Shown here in pieces: positions 1-8,683 of a stretch of DNA of 64,000 nucleotides. Made by a program: the position numbers and the translations under genes. The first letter of the stretch is position 1; each line of letters starts with the position of its first letter. The stretch covers positions 121,327 to 185,326 of the forward strand of contig NZ_AZUY01000007.1 of assembly GCF_000513935.1 (NCBI RefSeq). The letters are read 5' to 3'. The notes under the pieces are model-generated. The model worked only from the letters and a program-made list of their open reading frames with translations. It was not told where the DNA came from and did not search any database. The stretch is from Mesorhizobium sp. WSM3626 (GTDB taxonomy: Bacteria > Pseudomonadota > Alphaproteobacteria > Rhizobiales > Rhizobiaceae).

Positions 1-536
1 GGCATCGCGATGGATATTCTTATCTCGTGTACGAGAGACCACATTATGGGCGATAGCGTCATATGTTGGGTCAGTCCTGTTATTAACAAATGACCCACGA
101 CGGACTTGATTGAAATCGCACCAGGTGGCATGTGCTGGAGCCATTCGCTGTATCCATCTCCGATGGGTTGAACGAAAAGAGCCTTTGATGCAATTATTGC
201 CAGCAACAATGCGACGGCAAAGGGCATCCAAATTCGCACTATTCTCTTTGCGGCATAATTGGCAAAAGAATCGCGTGCCTTGAGAATAGCCAACGTCAAG
301 ACAAAGCCGCTTAATATGAAAAACACCAGTACTGCTTCGTGCCCACTCCAGAAGATGTGGAGCGGAGAATAGGTAATTACGTTTTCCCAGCGCCAGGTGA
401 AATGGCGTGTTGCGTTTGGGTCTGCCCACACAAGCAAATCGATACCTGGAATGGCCAACACCAAGTGACTCATTAGTACGACGATGGCTGCAATTCCACG
501 AATTGCATGCAGGGAATTGAAACGGTCTTGAGTCAA
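1..536 (-). CDS. Acyltransferase 3 (OafA/ExoZ-like) membrane protein, N-terminal part
   Basis: The reverse strand reads as the first ~178 residues of an integral membrane O-acyltransferase; the rest lies beyond the left edge. Translation from TTG at 536 gives LTQDRFNSLHAIRGIAA, the typical family opening, with the conserved RG of the first helix, then the FFILSGFVL segment near residue 75 and an AAKRIVRIWMPF stretch. An in-frame stop lies a few codons upstream and there is no ATG until well inside helix 1, so TTG is the most sensible start. The family acetylates or succinylates surface polysaccharides from the cytoplasmic membrane, which fits the polysaccharide genes beside it. Substrate and acyl group cannot be read. 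GC is lower than in the exo block. Confidence 0.85.
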   Translation of the reverse strand, partial: MTQDRFNSLHAIRGIAAIVVLMSHLVLAIPGIDLLVWADPNATRHFTWRWENVITYSPLHIFWSGHEAVLVFFILSGFVLTLAILKARDSFANYAAKRIVRIWMPFAVALLLAIIASKALFVQPIGDGYSEWLQHMPPGAISIKSVVGHLLITGLTQHMTLSPIMWSLVHEIRISIAM

Positions 537-570
537 TATTCGCGCCCTGAATTAATCGACGTAGCGGCGG

Positions 571-1545
571 TTATCTAACTGCGAAGAAGTCCCGCTTGAC
601 ATAGGCACGAAATGCCCGGCGCTGGGATATTCGAGTGCGAGCGCCCCGAAGGGTTGAAATCCTCGCACGCAGGCCGGGTGTCGGCTGCGGCGCGTAAGGT
701 TCGACTTTGAAGACCGACGCAAGCTCCGGAAAGCGCTCCATGAGATCGGTATAAGGCTTGTGGAAACGCCATCCCCATGGCGGGACGGCAGCCTTCCAAG
801 GTTTGGCGGGGCCGGTGAAATGGATGATCTTCGGCGCGAGAATTCCGTGGCACTTGAGCTTGGCGTAGACATTGTGGAAATTATAGGCCGGCGAGAGCGG
901 TTCGACATTTTGCTCAAAGACGGCATTGAGCGCACTCTGGTCGTGCCGAATGAATGTGTCGCCGTTGCTGAAGAATGCGTTTAGCGCTTTGGGACCATAA
1001 ATGGCCCAAGTGTCCCGGTTGCATGCCAGCACTCCGGAGTTGAAGTAGCTCTGACGCGTGGCTCCCGCCAACACATCGAAATAGCCTTTAGGATTAAGCC
1101 CCAATCTATCGTCGGGATCGAGCCAGGCGCTACCCCTGCCGGCCGCGATCCAACCGTCCCGGACCCGATGCCGAACGAGCGGCGCAATGTCTCCAACGAT
1201 TTGGATATCGCCATCAAGATAAACGATGTTGCGATACTGCGAAGGCAAATGGTCGGCTATCACGAGCCGCGCCAAAGCGGTGACTGGCACGTGGTTCTTG
1301 GCAAACGCCACGCCATCCGGTGGCACATAGGACGTGTCGGGCAGCGCGATGAAGGATATCGCCCGACCTGCACGGTTCTGAAGTGTGTCGATCAGTGCTG
1401 GATCGACACCGACTGTGTAGATCATGATGTCGGCCAACGCGTCGATGCCTTGCGCCGTCAACTGAAGTGCCGCCAGGAGTGACGGACCGAGATATCCGTT
1501 GTCGGTCACGAAGACGACCGCGGTGTCGTGCTTTTTCCCTGTCAT
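571..1545 (-). CDS. Glycosyltransferase family 8 protein
   Basis: A 324-residue putative sugar transferase of the LgtC/GT8 retaining type. Visible family features are the N-terminal VVFVTDNGYLGPSLLAALQL strand-helix, the metal/nucleotide-sugar motif YLDGDIQIVGD near residue 95, a HDQSALNAVF segment, and the C-terminal HFTGPAKPWK motif that closes the donor site. The start at 1545 overlaps the stop of the upstream flippase gene as ATGA, indicating translational coupling; an ATG two codons earlier at 1551 is also possible. It probably adds a residue to the repeat unit exported by that flippase. It is a distant paralogue of the GT8 gene at 5258. Donor and acceptor are unknown. Confidence 0.88.
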   Translation of the reverse strand: MTGKKHDTAVVFVTDNGYLGPSLLAALQLTAQGIDALADIMIYTVGVDPALIDTLQNRAGRAISFIALPDTSYVPPDGVAFAKNHVPVTALARLVIADHLPSQYRNIVYLDGDIQIVGDIAPLVRHRVRDGWIAAGRGSAWLDPDDRLGLNPKGYFDVLAGATRQSYFNSGVLACNRDTWAIYGPKALNAFFSNGDTFIRHDQSALNAVFEQNVEPLSPAYNFHNVYAKLKCHGILAPKIIHFTGPAKPWKAAVPPWGWRFHKPYTDLMERFPELASVFKVEPYAPQPTPGLRARISTLRGARTRISQRRAFRAYVKRDFFAVR

Positions 1546-3047
1546 GCCCACCGTCCAAGCAGGCGTGCGCCCCTGCCCATCAAAAGCCGCTTGCCCAGGG
1601 CAATCAGTTCAGTTTCGGGTCCTACAGGTCGTCGCATCAAATTCCACTGCAGCAATTGCGCGCCGGCAAAAGAGATCGCTCCAATGGCGATCTGTGATGC
1701 GAGGTTCAAAATCATCTCGGACGTTTCGACGCCGGATGGAAGCGCCGACCGAGAGACGAGCACGGCCGCGATCATGACTCCGGCACTTGCCAGGCTTCGC
1801 AGATTTGGGCGCACCTGTGCCAGGTAGCCAATGCCGGTGAGTTGCCGCACGACCTGAAGATTGAAAAAGATGCCGATGACCCCCGCCACCGCTCGCGCGA
1901 TTGCCACGCCGGCAAGTCCACCAAGCCAAAGTCCCACGACGACCGAGGGGACGCGCAGGACGAATGCCTGAACGTCACGCTTGAACAGCAATCGCGTGTC
2001 GCCCGTTGCCATCGCCAGCGGTTGCGCCAGGCTTCCCAGGGTTTGAATGGCAAACACGGCAGACAACGCCTGGATCACGATTACGGCGGGAAGCCACTTG
2101 TCCGTCATCGTCAGCCGGACCAATGGTTCGGCGATCAGCGCCATTCCGACACCGACGGGCAATGCGATCATCGTGACGAGCGCTTGCGACGACTGGTAGA
2201 CCTTCTCCAGGCCGCCGTCGTCACGGTTCTTCACATGGGCGAATGCAGGAAACAGCACCGAGGTCAAAGGAGCGATCGCCTCGCGCGTCGGCATGGCGGC
2301 GAGATTGTCGCCCACCGAATAATATCCAAGCGGCGTCTTGCCGAGGAAGGCCCCGATCAGCAGGTGGTCGAACCGCCAGTTCAGTGTGTTGATAGCCTGT
2401 GCAAGAGTCAGCCAGATGGAATAGCCGAACATCTCGCGCCAGTGCCGTAAGCCGGGCTTTGGCTTGAAGGGCGCGACTACATAGGAAATGACGAGGCCAG
2501 TGAAATCCGATGCCAACGTTCCCGCAACAAGCGCCCAGTAGCTTTTGAAGATGAACGCGAACACGGCCGACACGATGAGCCCGACAAGCTTCTGGGAAAC
2601 TTCGACCAGGAATTGCTGCCAGAACACCAGGTCGCGCGTGAGGAGGATTCGACGCGGACTGCCAAGCCCTCCGATCAGTGTCGAAATTGCCAACGCCGCC
2701 AGCACCGGCGGCAAGCGCGGTTCCGCGAACGCCGATTCGGCCGGCATCGCGACGACCATAAGCATCGCGGCCACCGCCGCGGCACGCACCGCGCTTAGCG
2801 TCCAGGCGGTATCAAGATGTTCCTTGGTGGGATTTGGATGATGGATGAGCACAGCGCCGATCGAAATTTCGGTGACTGAGTTCAAGATCGCGAGCACGGT
2901 CCAGCCGAGGGCGACAATTCCGAAATCGCCGGGAGTGAGCAGCCGCGCTAGGACAAGCGTGCTTACCAAGCCCAGGAGATTGGTGATGAGCCGAGCCGCG
3001 GTGATCCATGCCGCGCCCTTGGCCAGTCTTCCCTTGATTCCATCCAC
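1542..3047 (-). CDS. Polysaccharide flippase of the MOP superfamily (Wzx/ExoT-like)
   Basis: A ~501-residue membrane protein with about 12-14 hydrophobic helices. It begins GRLAKGAAWITAARLITNLL, typical of Wzx-type lipopolysaccharide biosynthesis proteins that flip lipid-linked oligosaccharides across the inner membrane. The GTG at 3047 is preferred because GGAGG lies nine bases upstream; a GTG at 3068 lacks such a site. It is transcribed away from the pyruvyl transferase gene, with a shared ~60-base promoter space between them, and couples to the GT8 gene by an ATGA overlap. It could be the exporter for this island or an ExoT-like succinoglycan transporter; the sequence alone does not decide. 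Confidence 0.88.
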   Translation of the reverse strand: MDGIKGRLAKGAAWITAARLITNLLGLVSTLVLARLLTPGDFGIVALGWTVLAILNSVTEISIGAVLIHHPNPTKEHLDTAWTLSAVRAAAVAAMLMVVAMPAESAFAEPRLPPVLAALAISTLIGGLGSPRRILLTRDLVFWQQFLVEVSQKLVGLIVSAVFAFIFKSYWALVAGTLASDFTGLVISYVVAPFKPKPGLRHWREMFGYSIWLTLAQAINTLNWRFDHLLIGAFLGKTPLGYYSVGDNLAAMPTREAIAPLTSVLFPAFAHVKNRDDGGLEKVYQSSQALVTMIALPVGVGMALIAEPLVRLTMTDKWLPAVIVIQALSAVFAIQTLGSLAQPLAMATGDTRLLFKRDVQAFVLRVPSVVVGLWLGGLAGVAIARAVAGVIGIFFNLQVVRQLTGIGYLAQVRPNLRSLASAGVMIAAVLVSRSALPSGVETSEMILNLASQIAIGAISFAGAQLLQWNLMRRPVGPETELIALGKRLLMGRGARLLGRWA

Positions 3048-3109
3048 GCGCCGGCGCCTCCAGTACACTCAGAACCGACACATCCCCGCCCGCGATCGAT
3101 ATTCGATCA

Positions 3110-4318
3110 ATGTCCGATGCGATCGTTTTTATTCCCCGTCGGGTCAGGGCGCAAGCATTTATGCCGCAGTGCAGCATTAAAACGGATATGGCTATTGTGC
3201 ACCGCAATCGGTGGGGCAAGATGGAAAAGAGCGACACACAAAAGGATCGACTTCTGATGACGCACCAGAAATGGCTGGAAGACCCTCCGCAAGGGAGCCG
3301 AACGACCGAAGATCTTCAAATTGCCTTGCGGCATCGTATCAGAGAAGTCTTGCTCCCGCTGATAGCCGGACGCGGCGAGCGCATCCACCTTATTGATCCA
3401 CCGGAGCATCCCAACGTCGGCGACTGCGCGATCTTGTTGGGCGAATTGGATTTTTTCAAACGCGAGCTTCCCGGCAGCCAAGTGGCATTCCACGACTGGA
3501 GTACCTACAGCCCGTCATCTGACCGACACATCGAGCGCGCATCCGTTCTCTTGATGCATGGCGGGGGCAATTTCGGGGATATATATCCTCACCACCACGA
3601 GTTTCGTTTGAAAATCCTTCGGCGCTTTCCCAATCGACCGACCATCCAGCTGTCTCAAAGCATCCATTTCGACTCACCGGCGGCGTTGCAGGAGACGCGT
3701 GACGCCATCGCCGCGCATTCCGATTTCACATTGCTGGCTCGTGACACAAAAAGTGAAGCCTTTGCCCGGGCGAATTTCGATTGCCAGGTGGTGCTCTGTC
3801 CGGACATGGCATTCGCCATGGACCGGATCGTCCGCAAGCCGGCAAGCGTGGACGCGTTCTGCCTGTTGCGCACTGACAAGGAAGCGGTGGCGCCGCATGA
3901 AGAAATCAAGAGGCAGTTGAACCAGATGGGGCTTTCCGCGGAGGCGAGGGACTGGTTGGATGATCCCAGAACCGCGGCTCGATTGGGGGACATATTGTTC
4001 TCCAAATTCACGCGTAAGTTTCCTGTCGCCTATCCGCTGCTGGCGCCCTTGGCGCTTATCGCACGCCGACGCTACGCGGAGACCCGGCTGAGGGTGGGTA
4101 TCGATCTGTTGAGCCGCGGGCGTATTGTGGTCACCGATCGGTTGCATGCTCATATTCTGAGCACGCTTCTCGGAATCCCGAACGTCGTTTTCAGATCCTT
4201 CGATGCCAAAGCTGCTGCTTTTTACGACACCTGGACACATGCGGCGCCCATCTGCCGGCTAGCTGATGGTCCCTCCGACATGGTCCATGCTGTCCAAGCC
4301 GTGATGCCGCCGAAATGA
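3110..4318 (+). CDS. Polysaccharide pyruvyl transferase family protein
   Basis: Up to 402 residues. Members transfer a pyruvyl ketal from PEP to a sugar of an exopolysaccharide. Recognisable elements are HPNVGDCAILLGELDFF near residue 105, the glycine-rich LLMHGGGNFGD, QLSQSIHF, and the C-terminal VVTDRLHAHILSTLLGIPNV, which together define the PF04230 fold. The start is uncertain: ATG 3110 is the longest, but ATG 3257 has AAAGGA about ten bases upstream and the conserved domain begins only after it. The gene runs into the next one with an ATGA overlap. Functionally it is comparable to ExoV of succinoglycan synthesis, but the similarity looks too loose to use that name. Confidence 0.87.
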   Translation: MSDAIVFIPRRVRAQAFMPQCSIKTDMAIVHRNRWGKMEKSDTQKDRLLMTHQKWLEDPPQGSRTTEDLQIALRHRIREVLLPLIAGRGERIHLIDPPEHPNVGDCAILLGELDFFKRELPGSQVAFHDWSTYSPSSDRHIERASVLLMHGGGNFGDIYPHHHEFRLKILRRFPNRPTIQLSQSIHFDSPAALQETRDAIAAHSDFTLLARDTKSEAFARANFDCQVVLCPDMAFAMDRIVRKPASVDAFCLLRTDKEAVAPHEEIKRQLNQMGLSAEARDWLDDPRTAARLGDILFSKFTRKFPVAYPLLAPLALIARRRYAETRLRVGIDLLSRGRIVVTDRLHAHILSTLLGIPNVVFRSFDAKAAAFYDTWTHAAPICRLADGPSDMVHAVQAVMPPK

Positions 4319-5169
4319 GCCAGATCATTGGAATGCCGGATTGCAGCTCTTCGCCGCATTACGCGGCGGTGATCCGCGCATATCAATGCACGCCGCTCCT
4401 GATCGAAGTGATAGAAGCGCTGCGAAGACAAAGCGTGCCTCCGAAACGGTTGATCATCGTGGATTCGTCGCGCGATCCGGCCGTATCCAGCGCGTTTGAA
4501 GAGCTTGGTGCGGATATCGTGACATATCCTTCCGAGGACTTCAATTTCTCGAAAGCGATCAATCTCGGTGTCGCAGTCAACGACCAGCCTCTCACGCTCA
4601 TCATCAGCAGCCACATGCTCATTCGGGCGCCTGACCTGATAGCGAAAGGATGGGACGCTGGTCTTAGTGGGGGCATGGAGATTGTCTACTGGAGGCATCC
4701 ACCAGCACAGGATGCCCCACACGAGTGCCATACCGTTATGACCAATCACAACTTCAACGGCAGAAATGGCCTGTCCAATACCATGGCCATGATCCCTACT
4801 CGACTGCTGCGAGAGCGTCCCTTCCGGGAGGAGGTCTTTTCGGCCGAGGACCAGGAATGGACCAAGTACTATTTGGCATCCCGCCGTCACGCGATGTTGC
4901 GCATCGACACCAGGGATGTCAGCTACAGCAATCCCAACCACAACGCCGAGACATGGAGCGAGACCAAGCTTCTGCGGGAGGAATTGGCAATTGGATACTT
5001 CGTCAATCGGCGGCTACTTTTGCCGGACAGGATCATCGCTCGGCTTCTGCGAGGTATTCTCGCCACTTTGCGCCGCCGACCAGAAAAAGCTCGAGTGCAT
5101 TTCGGCTTTGCCTGGGCCATGACTAAAGCAAATTTCAAGCAACCAAGTGCAAAGTCGCGATATTTTTGA
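4315..5169 (+). CDS. Glycosyltransferase family 2 protein
   Basis: A 284-residue GT-A fold transferase. The N-terminus shows YAAVIRAYQCTPLLIEVIEAL and RLIIVDSSRD (the strand carrying the first conserved Asp), followed by FNFSKAINLGV, the N-x-G region that binds the nucleotide sugar. The usual DxD is replaced by ISSHMLIRAP, and an AEDQEW motif near residue 180 matches the ED catalytic-base motif of the family. Translation is coupled to the pyruvyl transferase by the four-base ATGA overlap at 4315-4318, so the two probably act on the same glycan. Specificity is unknown. GC is moderate, below that of the exo genes. Confidence 0.87.
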   Translation: MSQIIGMPDCSSSPHYAAVIRAYQCTPLLIEVIEALRRQSVPPKRLIIVDSSRDPAVSSAFEELGADIVTYPSEDFNFSKAINLGVAVNDQPLTLIISSHMLIRAPDLIAKGWDAGLSGGMEIVYWRHPPAQDAPHECHTVMTNHNFNGRNGLSNTMAMIPTRLLRERPFREEVFSAEDQEWTKYYLASRRHAMLRIDTRDVSYSNPNHNAETWSETKLLREELAIGYFVNRRLLLPDRIIARLLRGILATLRRRPEKARVHFGFAWAMTKANFKQPSAKSRYF

Positions 5170-5257
5170 GCCGTGGAGCATCTCCCGGGGCGTGGCGGCT
5201 GACATTTTTGGCGTTCGAAAGATCAGAACGGCTTTTTTTTGAGTTTAAGGAGCGGTG

Positions 5258-6181
5258 ATGAGAAATTCTGTTGATGAAAATATCAACATAGTATGCGTGT
5301 CCGATACAAACTATGTGCCACATCTGGTTACACTATTGAAATCAGTCCAATCAAATTCTGGTCATGATGACACCTTCAATGTACATATTATACATGACGC
5401 TATAAGTGAAGATTTGCAAAAATTAATATCGGCCGAATTGAGAGGGATGGAGGTTCGCTGGTATTCAATTGTCGGCCACGACGCTCTGACATTGCCTCCT
5501 CTTCTGCAAATAAGCCGCGCTACATATTTGCGTCTTATCATGGACGAGGTTCTGGATGAATCGATATCTCGTCTCATATACCTGGATATTGATATGGTTG
5601 TGACGGGCAGTCTGAAAGAGCTTTGGCAATGTGATTTGGGCGACTGTGTTTGTGCGGCTGTTCCTGATCCTGGTATAAATATCGAAGCGTTCGCGCAGAA
5701 GTATAATTTGAACCCATCCGGTCAATATTTTAACGCGGGGATGATGGTATTTGACATGCGGCGCGCTCGTATTGATGGAATTCTGAGAGGTGCATTGAAT
5801 CTGTTGCTGGAGCATCCATCCAAGTTTGAATATGCCGATCAGGACGCCCTGAATGTCGTGTTGTGGGGAAAGTGGAAGCAGGTGGATGCGACTTGGAATT
5901 TCCAGAGAGAGTTTATGTACGATGATCTAGCCGCATGGCGCGTGATGTCGAGAGATAGGCATACCGTGCCAAAAATCATCCACTTTACGGAGAGCGTTAA
6001 GCCGTGGAAGGCTGGAGAGTGGCACCCGTTTGCGTGGCTTTATTGGAAGCACCTGCTCCGGTCGGGATTCGCCGGGGAGGTCATGCGAAAAGAGAACATC
6101 AGGTATCGAGACATTATCAAAATGTGGCTTAAGTACCTATTCAAGAAACCGAATTTGGCTCGGGGCTCGGCCAATCCGTAG
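5258..6181 (+). CDS. Glycosyltransferase family 8 protein (AT-rich gene)
   Basis: A 307-residue GT8 transferase. Motifs in order are INIVCVSDTNYVPHLVTLL at the N-terminus, the YLDIDMVVTGSL metal-binding segment near residue 110, YFNAGMMVFDM, DQDALNVVLWGKW and HFTESVKPWK near residue 247. ATG 5258 is chosen because AAGGAG ends five bases upstream; a GTG three bases earlier is less well placed. Codon use differs sharply from the rest of the window (many ATA, TTA, AAT, GAT codons), which points to recent acquisition from a lower-GC donor. It sits at the end of the low-GC polysaccharide island, before the exo block. It is only distantly similar to the GT8 gene at 571. Confidence 0.88.
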   Translation: MRNSVDENINIVCVSDTNYVPHLVTLLKSVQSNSGHDDTFNVHIIHDAISEDLQKLISAELRGMEVRWYSIVGHDALTLPPLLQISRATYLRLIMDEVLDESISRLIYLDIDMVVTGSLKELWQCDLGDCVCAAVPDPGINIEAFAQKYNLNPSGQYFNAGMMVFDMRRARIDGILRGALNLLLEHPSKFEYADQDALNVVLWGKWKQVDATWNFQREFMYDDLAAWRVMSRDRHTVPKIIHFTESVKPWKAGEWHPFAWLYWKHLLRSGFAGEVMRKENIRYRDIIKMWLKYLFKKPNLARGSANP

Positions 6182-6484
6182 GGCGCCATCCTGCATCGTC
6201 TCGATCCACGCATTTTATGCTGCAGCGCAATATGAATCGTGGACAAATTTATCGCCAGTCGATGGTCTTCAGCGGCCTGACTCCCCAAGGGAAGCTTTCC
6301 GGGCTGGCAAGCCTTTGAAACGACGTGATAAATCCATTCAGAGCGTGTGGTTCTCCTGACTCCCGGGCATTCGCCTTGATCAACGCGCCGGGTCGATTTT
6401 TGCTACGCCGCAGCAAAAATGTTGCGATGCAGCAAGAGCTGTACTAGGCTCCCCTCGGGTGGGTCAAACAGCGGTCGAGTTTTC
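6182..6484. other. Non-coding interval ahead of the exo block
   Basis: About 300 bases separate the AT-rich GT8 gene from exoL. I see no credible gene here; the longest plus-strand open frames lack ribosome sites and family features. It marks the compositional boundary between the low-GC island and the GC-rich exo genes and probably contains the exoL promoter. A strong inverted repeat lies at 6396-6420. Confidence 0.5.
6396..6420. repeat. Perfect 9-bp inverted repeat upstream of exoL
   Basis: ATTTTTGCT at 6396-6404 is mirrored by AGCAAAAAT at 6412-6420 with a seven-base spacer. GCAGCAA occurs at 6410-6416 and again at 6430-6436. It lies 65 bases before the exoL start, so it may be a regulator site or an RNA hairpin in the leader. 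No specific regulator can be named. Confidence 0.5.
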
Positions 6485-7678
6485 ATGCTGCATGTCTTGT
6501 ACCTTGTACACGATGTTTCCGATCCGGCGGTTCGCCGGCGGATCACGATGCTCCGGACAGGTGGCGCCCAGGTCACCCTGGCTGGCTTCCGCCGTACCGC
6601 CACGCCGGTTGCCGATATCGAAGGATTGCGGCCGGTCGACCTTGGCGCGACGCGTGACGGCCGATTCGCGCAGCGTCTGGCGGCCGTGGCGAAAACAGCA
6701 GTTTCGATAGGTTCGAAGCTCAAGGGCATGCCGAAGCCCGACATCATCATCGCGCGCAACCTTGAAATGCTGGCGTTGGCGCGCCGGGCAAGGTCGGCTT
6801 TCGGCGCCGCGGTCCCGATCGTCTATGAATGCCTCGACATTCATCGCCTGGTGCTCCGTGACGATGTCCTGGGCAAGGCGCTGCGCGCCACCGAGCGCCA
6901 TCTGGCGCGGGACGTGAAGCTGCTGGTGACCAGTTCGCCCGCCTTCATCGCCAATTATTTCAAACCCTTCCGCCAGGTCGCGGCACCGGTGGAACTGGTC
7001 GAGAACAAATATTTCGAGGCAGCGGCTGTTCTGCCTGGCGAACGCGCTGTTCTGCCTGGCGAACGCGAGGCGGTGGAAGGACCTGGCGCGCCGCCATGGC
7101 GTATCGGCTGGTTCGGGGCGCTTCGGTGCCGCCGCTCGCTCGAACTTTTGGCCGGCTTCACGCGCCGTATGGAGGGCCGGTTCGAGATCGTACTGCGCGG
7201 CCGCCCGGCACTTTCCGAATTCCCGGATTTCCATGCCTTCGTCGATGCCGAACCTTACCTGTCGTTTCGCGGGCCGTATCGCAACCCGGAGGACATGGCG
7301 GCGATCTATCAGGACGTCCATTTCTCCTGGGCGATCGATTTCTTCGAGGAGGGACAGAACTCCGAATGGCTGCTGCCCAACCGCCTTTATGAAGGCTGCC
7401 GCTTCGGCGCGGTGCCGATCTCGATGGACAACACCGAGACCGGACGGTTCCTGCGGCAGCGCGATATCGGCGTTTTGTTGCCGCAGGCCACGCCCGAGGC
7501 GCTGGAAACAGCACTTGGCAGGATGGAACAACACCGCTTCGGCAGGCTCAAGGCGCGCGTGCTGGCCCACAATCCGAGGATGTGGAGCTACGATCGCGGC
7601 GACTGCAGCGCCTTGGTCGAGAAACTTCGCCGACTGACCATCGGGCGCGAGCCTTTCACAACCGAAGTTTTGGCCTAG
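6485..7678 (+). CDS. exoL: Succinoglycan-type glucosyltransferase ExoL
   Basis: A 397-residue GT-B-like transferase starting MLHVLYLVHDVSDPAVRRR. Further C-terminal are WRIGWFGALRCRRSLELL and an acidic SEWLLPNRLYEGCRFGAVP segment, which resembles the E-x7-E donor-binding region of GT4 enzymes. In Sinorhizobium succinoglycan synthesis ExoL extends the lipid-linked octasaccharide by a glucose. The name rests on this protein type together with the exact exoL-A-M-O-N-P order downstream. The ATG at 6485 begins the conserved sequence; in-frame codons upstream look non-coding. A 21-base in-frame tandem duplication lies at 7025-7066. It probably heads the exo operon, with 15 bases to exoA. Confidence 0.82.
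   Translation: MLHVLYLVHDVSDPAVRRRITMLRTGGAQVTLAGFRRTATPVADIEGLRPVDLGATRDGRFAQRLAAVAKTAVSIGSKLKGMPKPDIIIARNLEMLALARRARSAFGAAVPIVYECLDIHRLVLRDDVLGKALRATERHLARDVKLLVTSSPAFIANYFKPFRQVAAPVELVENKYFEAAAVLPGERAVLPGEREAVEGPGAPPWRIGWFGALRCRRSLELLAGFTRRMEGRFEIVLRGRPALSEFPDFHAFVDAEPYLSFRGPYRNPEDMAAIYQDVHFSWAIDFFEEGQNSEWLLPNRLYEGCRFGAVPISMDNTETGRFLRQRDIGVLLPQATPEALETALGRMEQHRFGRLKARVLAHNPRMWSYDRGDCSALVEKLRRLTIGREPFTTEVLA
7025..7066 (+). repeat. 21-bp tandem duplication inside exoL
   Basis: The unit GCTGTTCTGCCTGGCGAACG followed by C is present twice back to back, adding AVLPGER as an exact second copy. The reading frame is kept. It lies in the inter-domain region of the transferase. Confidence 0.9.
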
Positions 7679-7693
7679 GAGAAACATCGCCCG

Positions 7694-8683
7694 ATGACGC
7701 AAGCGCCTGCCGCCAGCCTGATCGTGATCCCATGCCTCAACGAGGCAACTCATATCGGTGCGCTGCTCGACCAGCTCTGCCCGGCGGCGGAACGGCTTGG
7801 CGCGCGGATCCTCGTTGCCGATGGCGGCAGCACCGACGGTACGCTGGCAATTGTCGGCGAGCGCCAGAAGAACGATCCGCGCATCATCCTGCTTCACAAT
7901 GAAAGGCGCATCCAGAGTGCCGCGATCAACCTGGCGGTGTCCAAATTCGGCGAGGGCGCGCAATATCTGATCCGCATCGATGCCCATGGCGGTTATCCCG
8001 ACGACTATTGCGACCGGCTGATCGAGGAGGCGCAGGCCACCGGCGCCGATTCGGTGGTGGTTTCGATGCTGACCAGCGGCAGCGGCACCGTGCAGAAGGC
8101 GGCGGCGGCGGCGCAGAACTCCAAGCTCGGCACCGGCGGCTCCAAGCATCGCCACCTCTCCGCCGGCGAGTGGGTCGACCACGGCCATCACGCGCTGATG
8201 CGGATATCGGCCTTCCAGGCCGTCGGCGGCTATGACGAGACGTTCAGCCACAACGAGGATGCGGAACTCGACTATCGGCTGAGGCAGGCCGGCTACAGGA
8301 TCTGGATGAGCGGCAGGACGCAGATGGTCTACTATCCGCGTACTTCGCTGCGCGGCCTCTATTTCCAGTACCTCGGCTACGGCCGTGGCCGGGCCAAGAA
8401 TGTGCTGAAACACCGGGTGATCCCGAAGGTTCGGCAGATGGTGCCGTTGGCGGTCTTCCCGGTGGTTCTGTTGGCGGCCTTCTCCTTCGTGCACTGGATT
8501 GCGGCGCTGCCGCTGTTGCTATGGGTGGCGGTGTGCCTGGGCTACGGCCTGGTGACGGCCATCAGTCAGCGCAATGCCGATATCGCGCTTGCCGGCGTCT
8601 CGGCGATGGTCATGCATTTCGGCTGGTCCGTCGGCTTCTGGCTGCAGCTTCTCGGCCTCGGCGCGTGGCGGAGGGCGGCGTGA
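7694..8683 (+). CDS. exoA: Succinoglycan-type glucosyltransferase ExoA
   Basis: A 329-residue GT2 enzyme anchored in the membrane. The catalytic domain shows SLIVIPCLNEATHIGALLDQ, ARILVADGGSTDGT (first conserved Asp), RIDAHGGYP in place of DxD, and HNEDAELDYRLRQAGYRIW with the ED base motif. Two or three hydrophobic helices follow residue ~255. In Sinorhizobium ExoA adds the first glucose to the galactosyl-lipid. A GGAG-like site lies just before the ATG. The stop overlaps the exoM start as TGATG. Assignment relies on strong motif agreement plus neighbouring exo genes. Confidence 0.87.
   Translation: MTQAPAASLIVIPCLNEATHIGALLDQLCPAAERLGARILVADGGSTDGTLAIVGERQKNDPRIILLHNERRIQSAAINLAVSKFGEGAQYLIRIDAHGGYPDDYCDRLIEEAQATGADSVVVSMLTSGSGTVQKAAAAAQNSKLGTGGSKHRHLSAGEWVDHGHHALMRISAFQAVGGYDETFSHNEDAELDYRLRQAGYRIWMSGRTQMVYYPRTSLRGLYFQYLGYGRGRAKNVLKHRVIPKVRQMVPLAVFPVVLLAAFSFVHWIAALPLLLWVAVCLGYGLVTAISQRNADIALAGVSAMVMHFGWSVGFWLQLLGLGAWRRAA

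Noticed and set aside
6464..8494. 676-codon minus-strand frame opposite exoL and exoA
   Set aside because: Low-complexity His/Arg/Gln-rich translation, no domains, and it lies wholly opposite two convincing glycosyltransferases.
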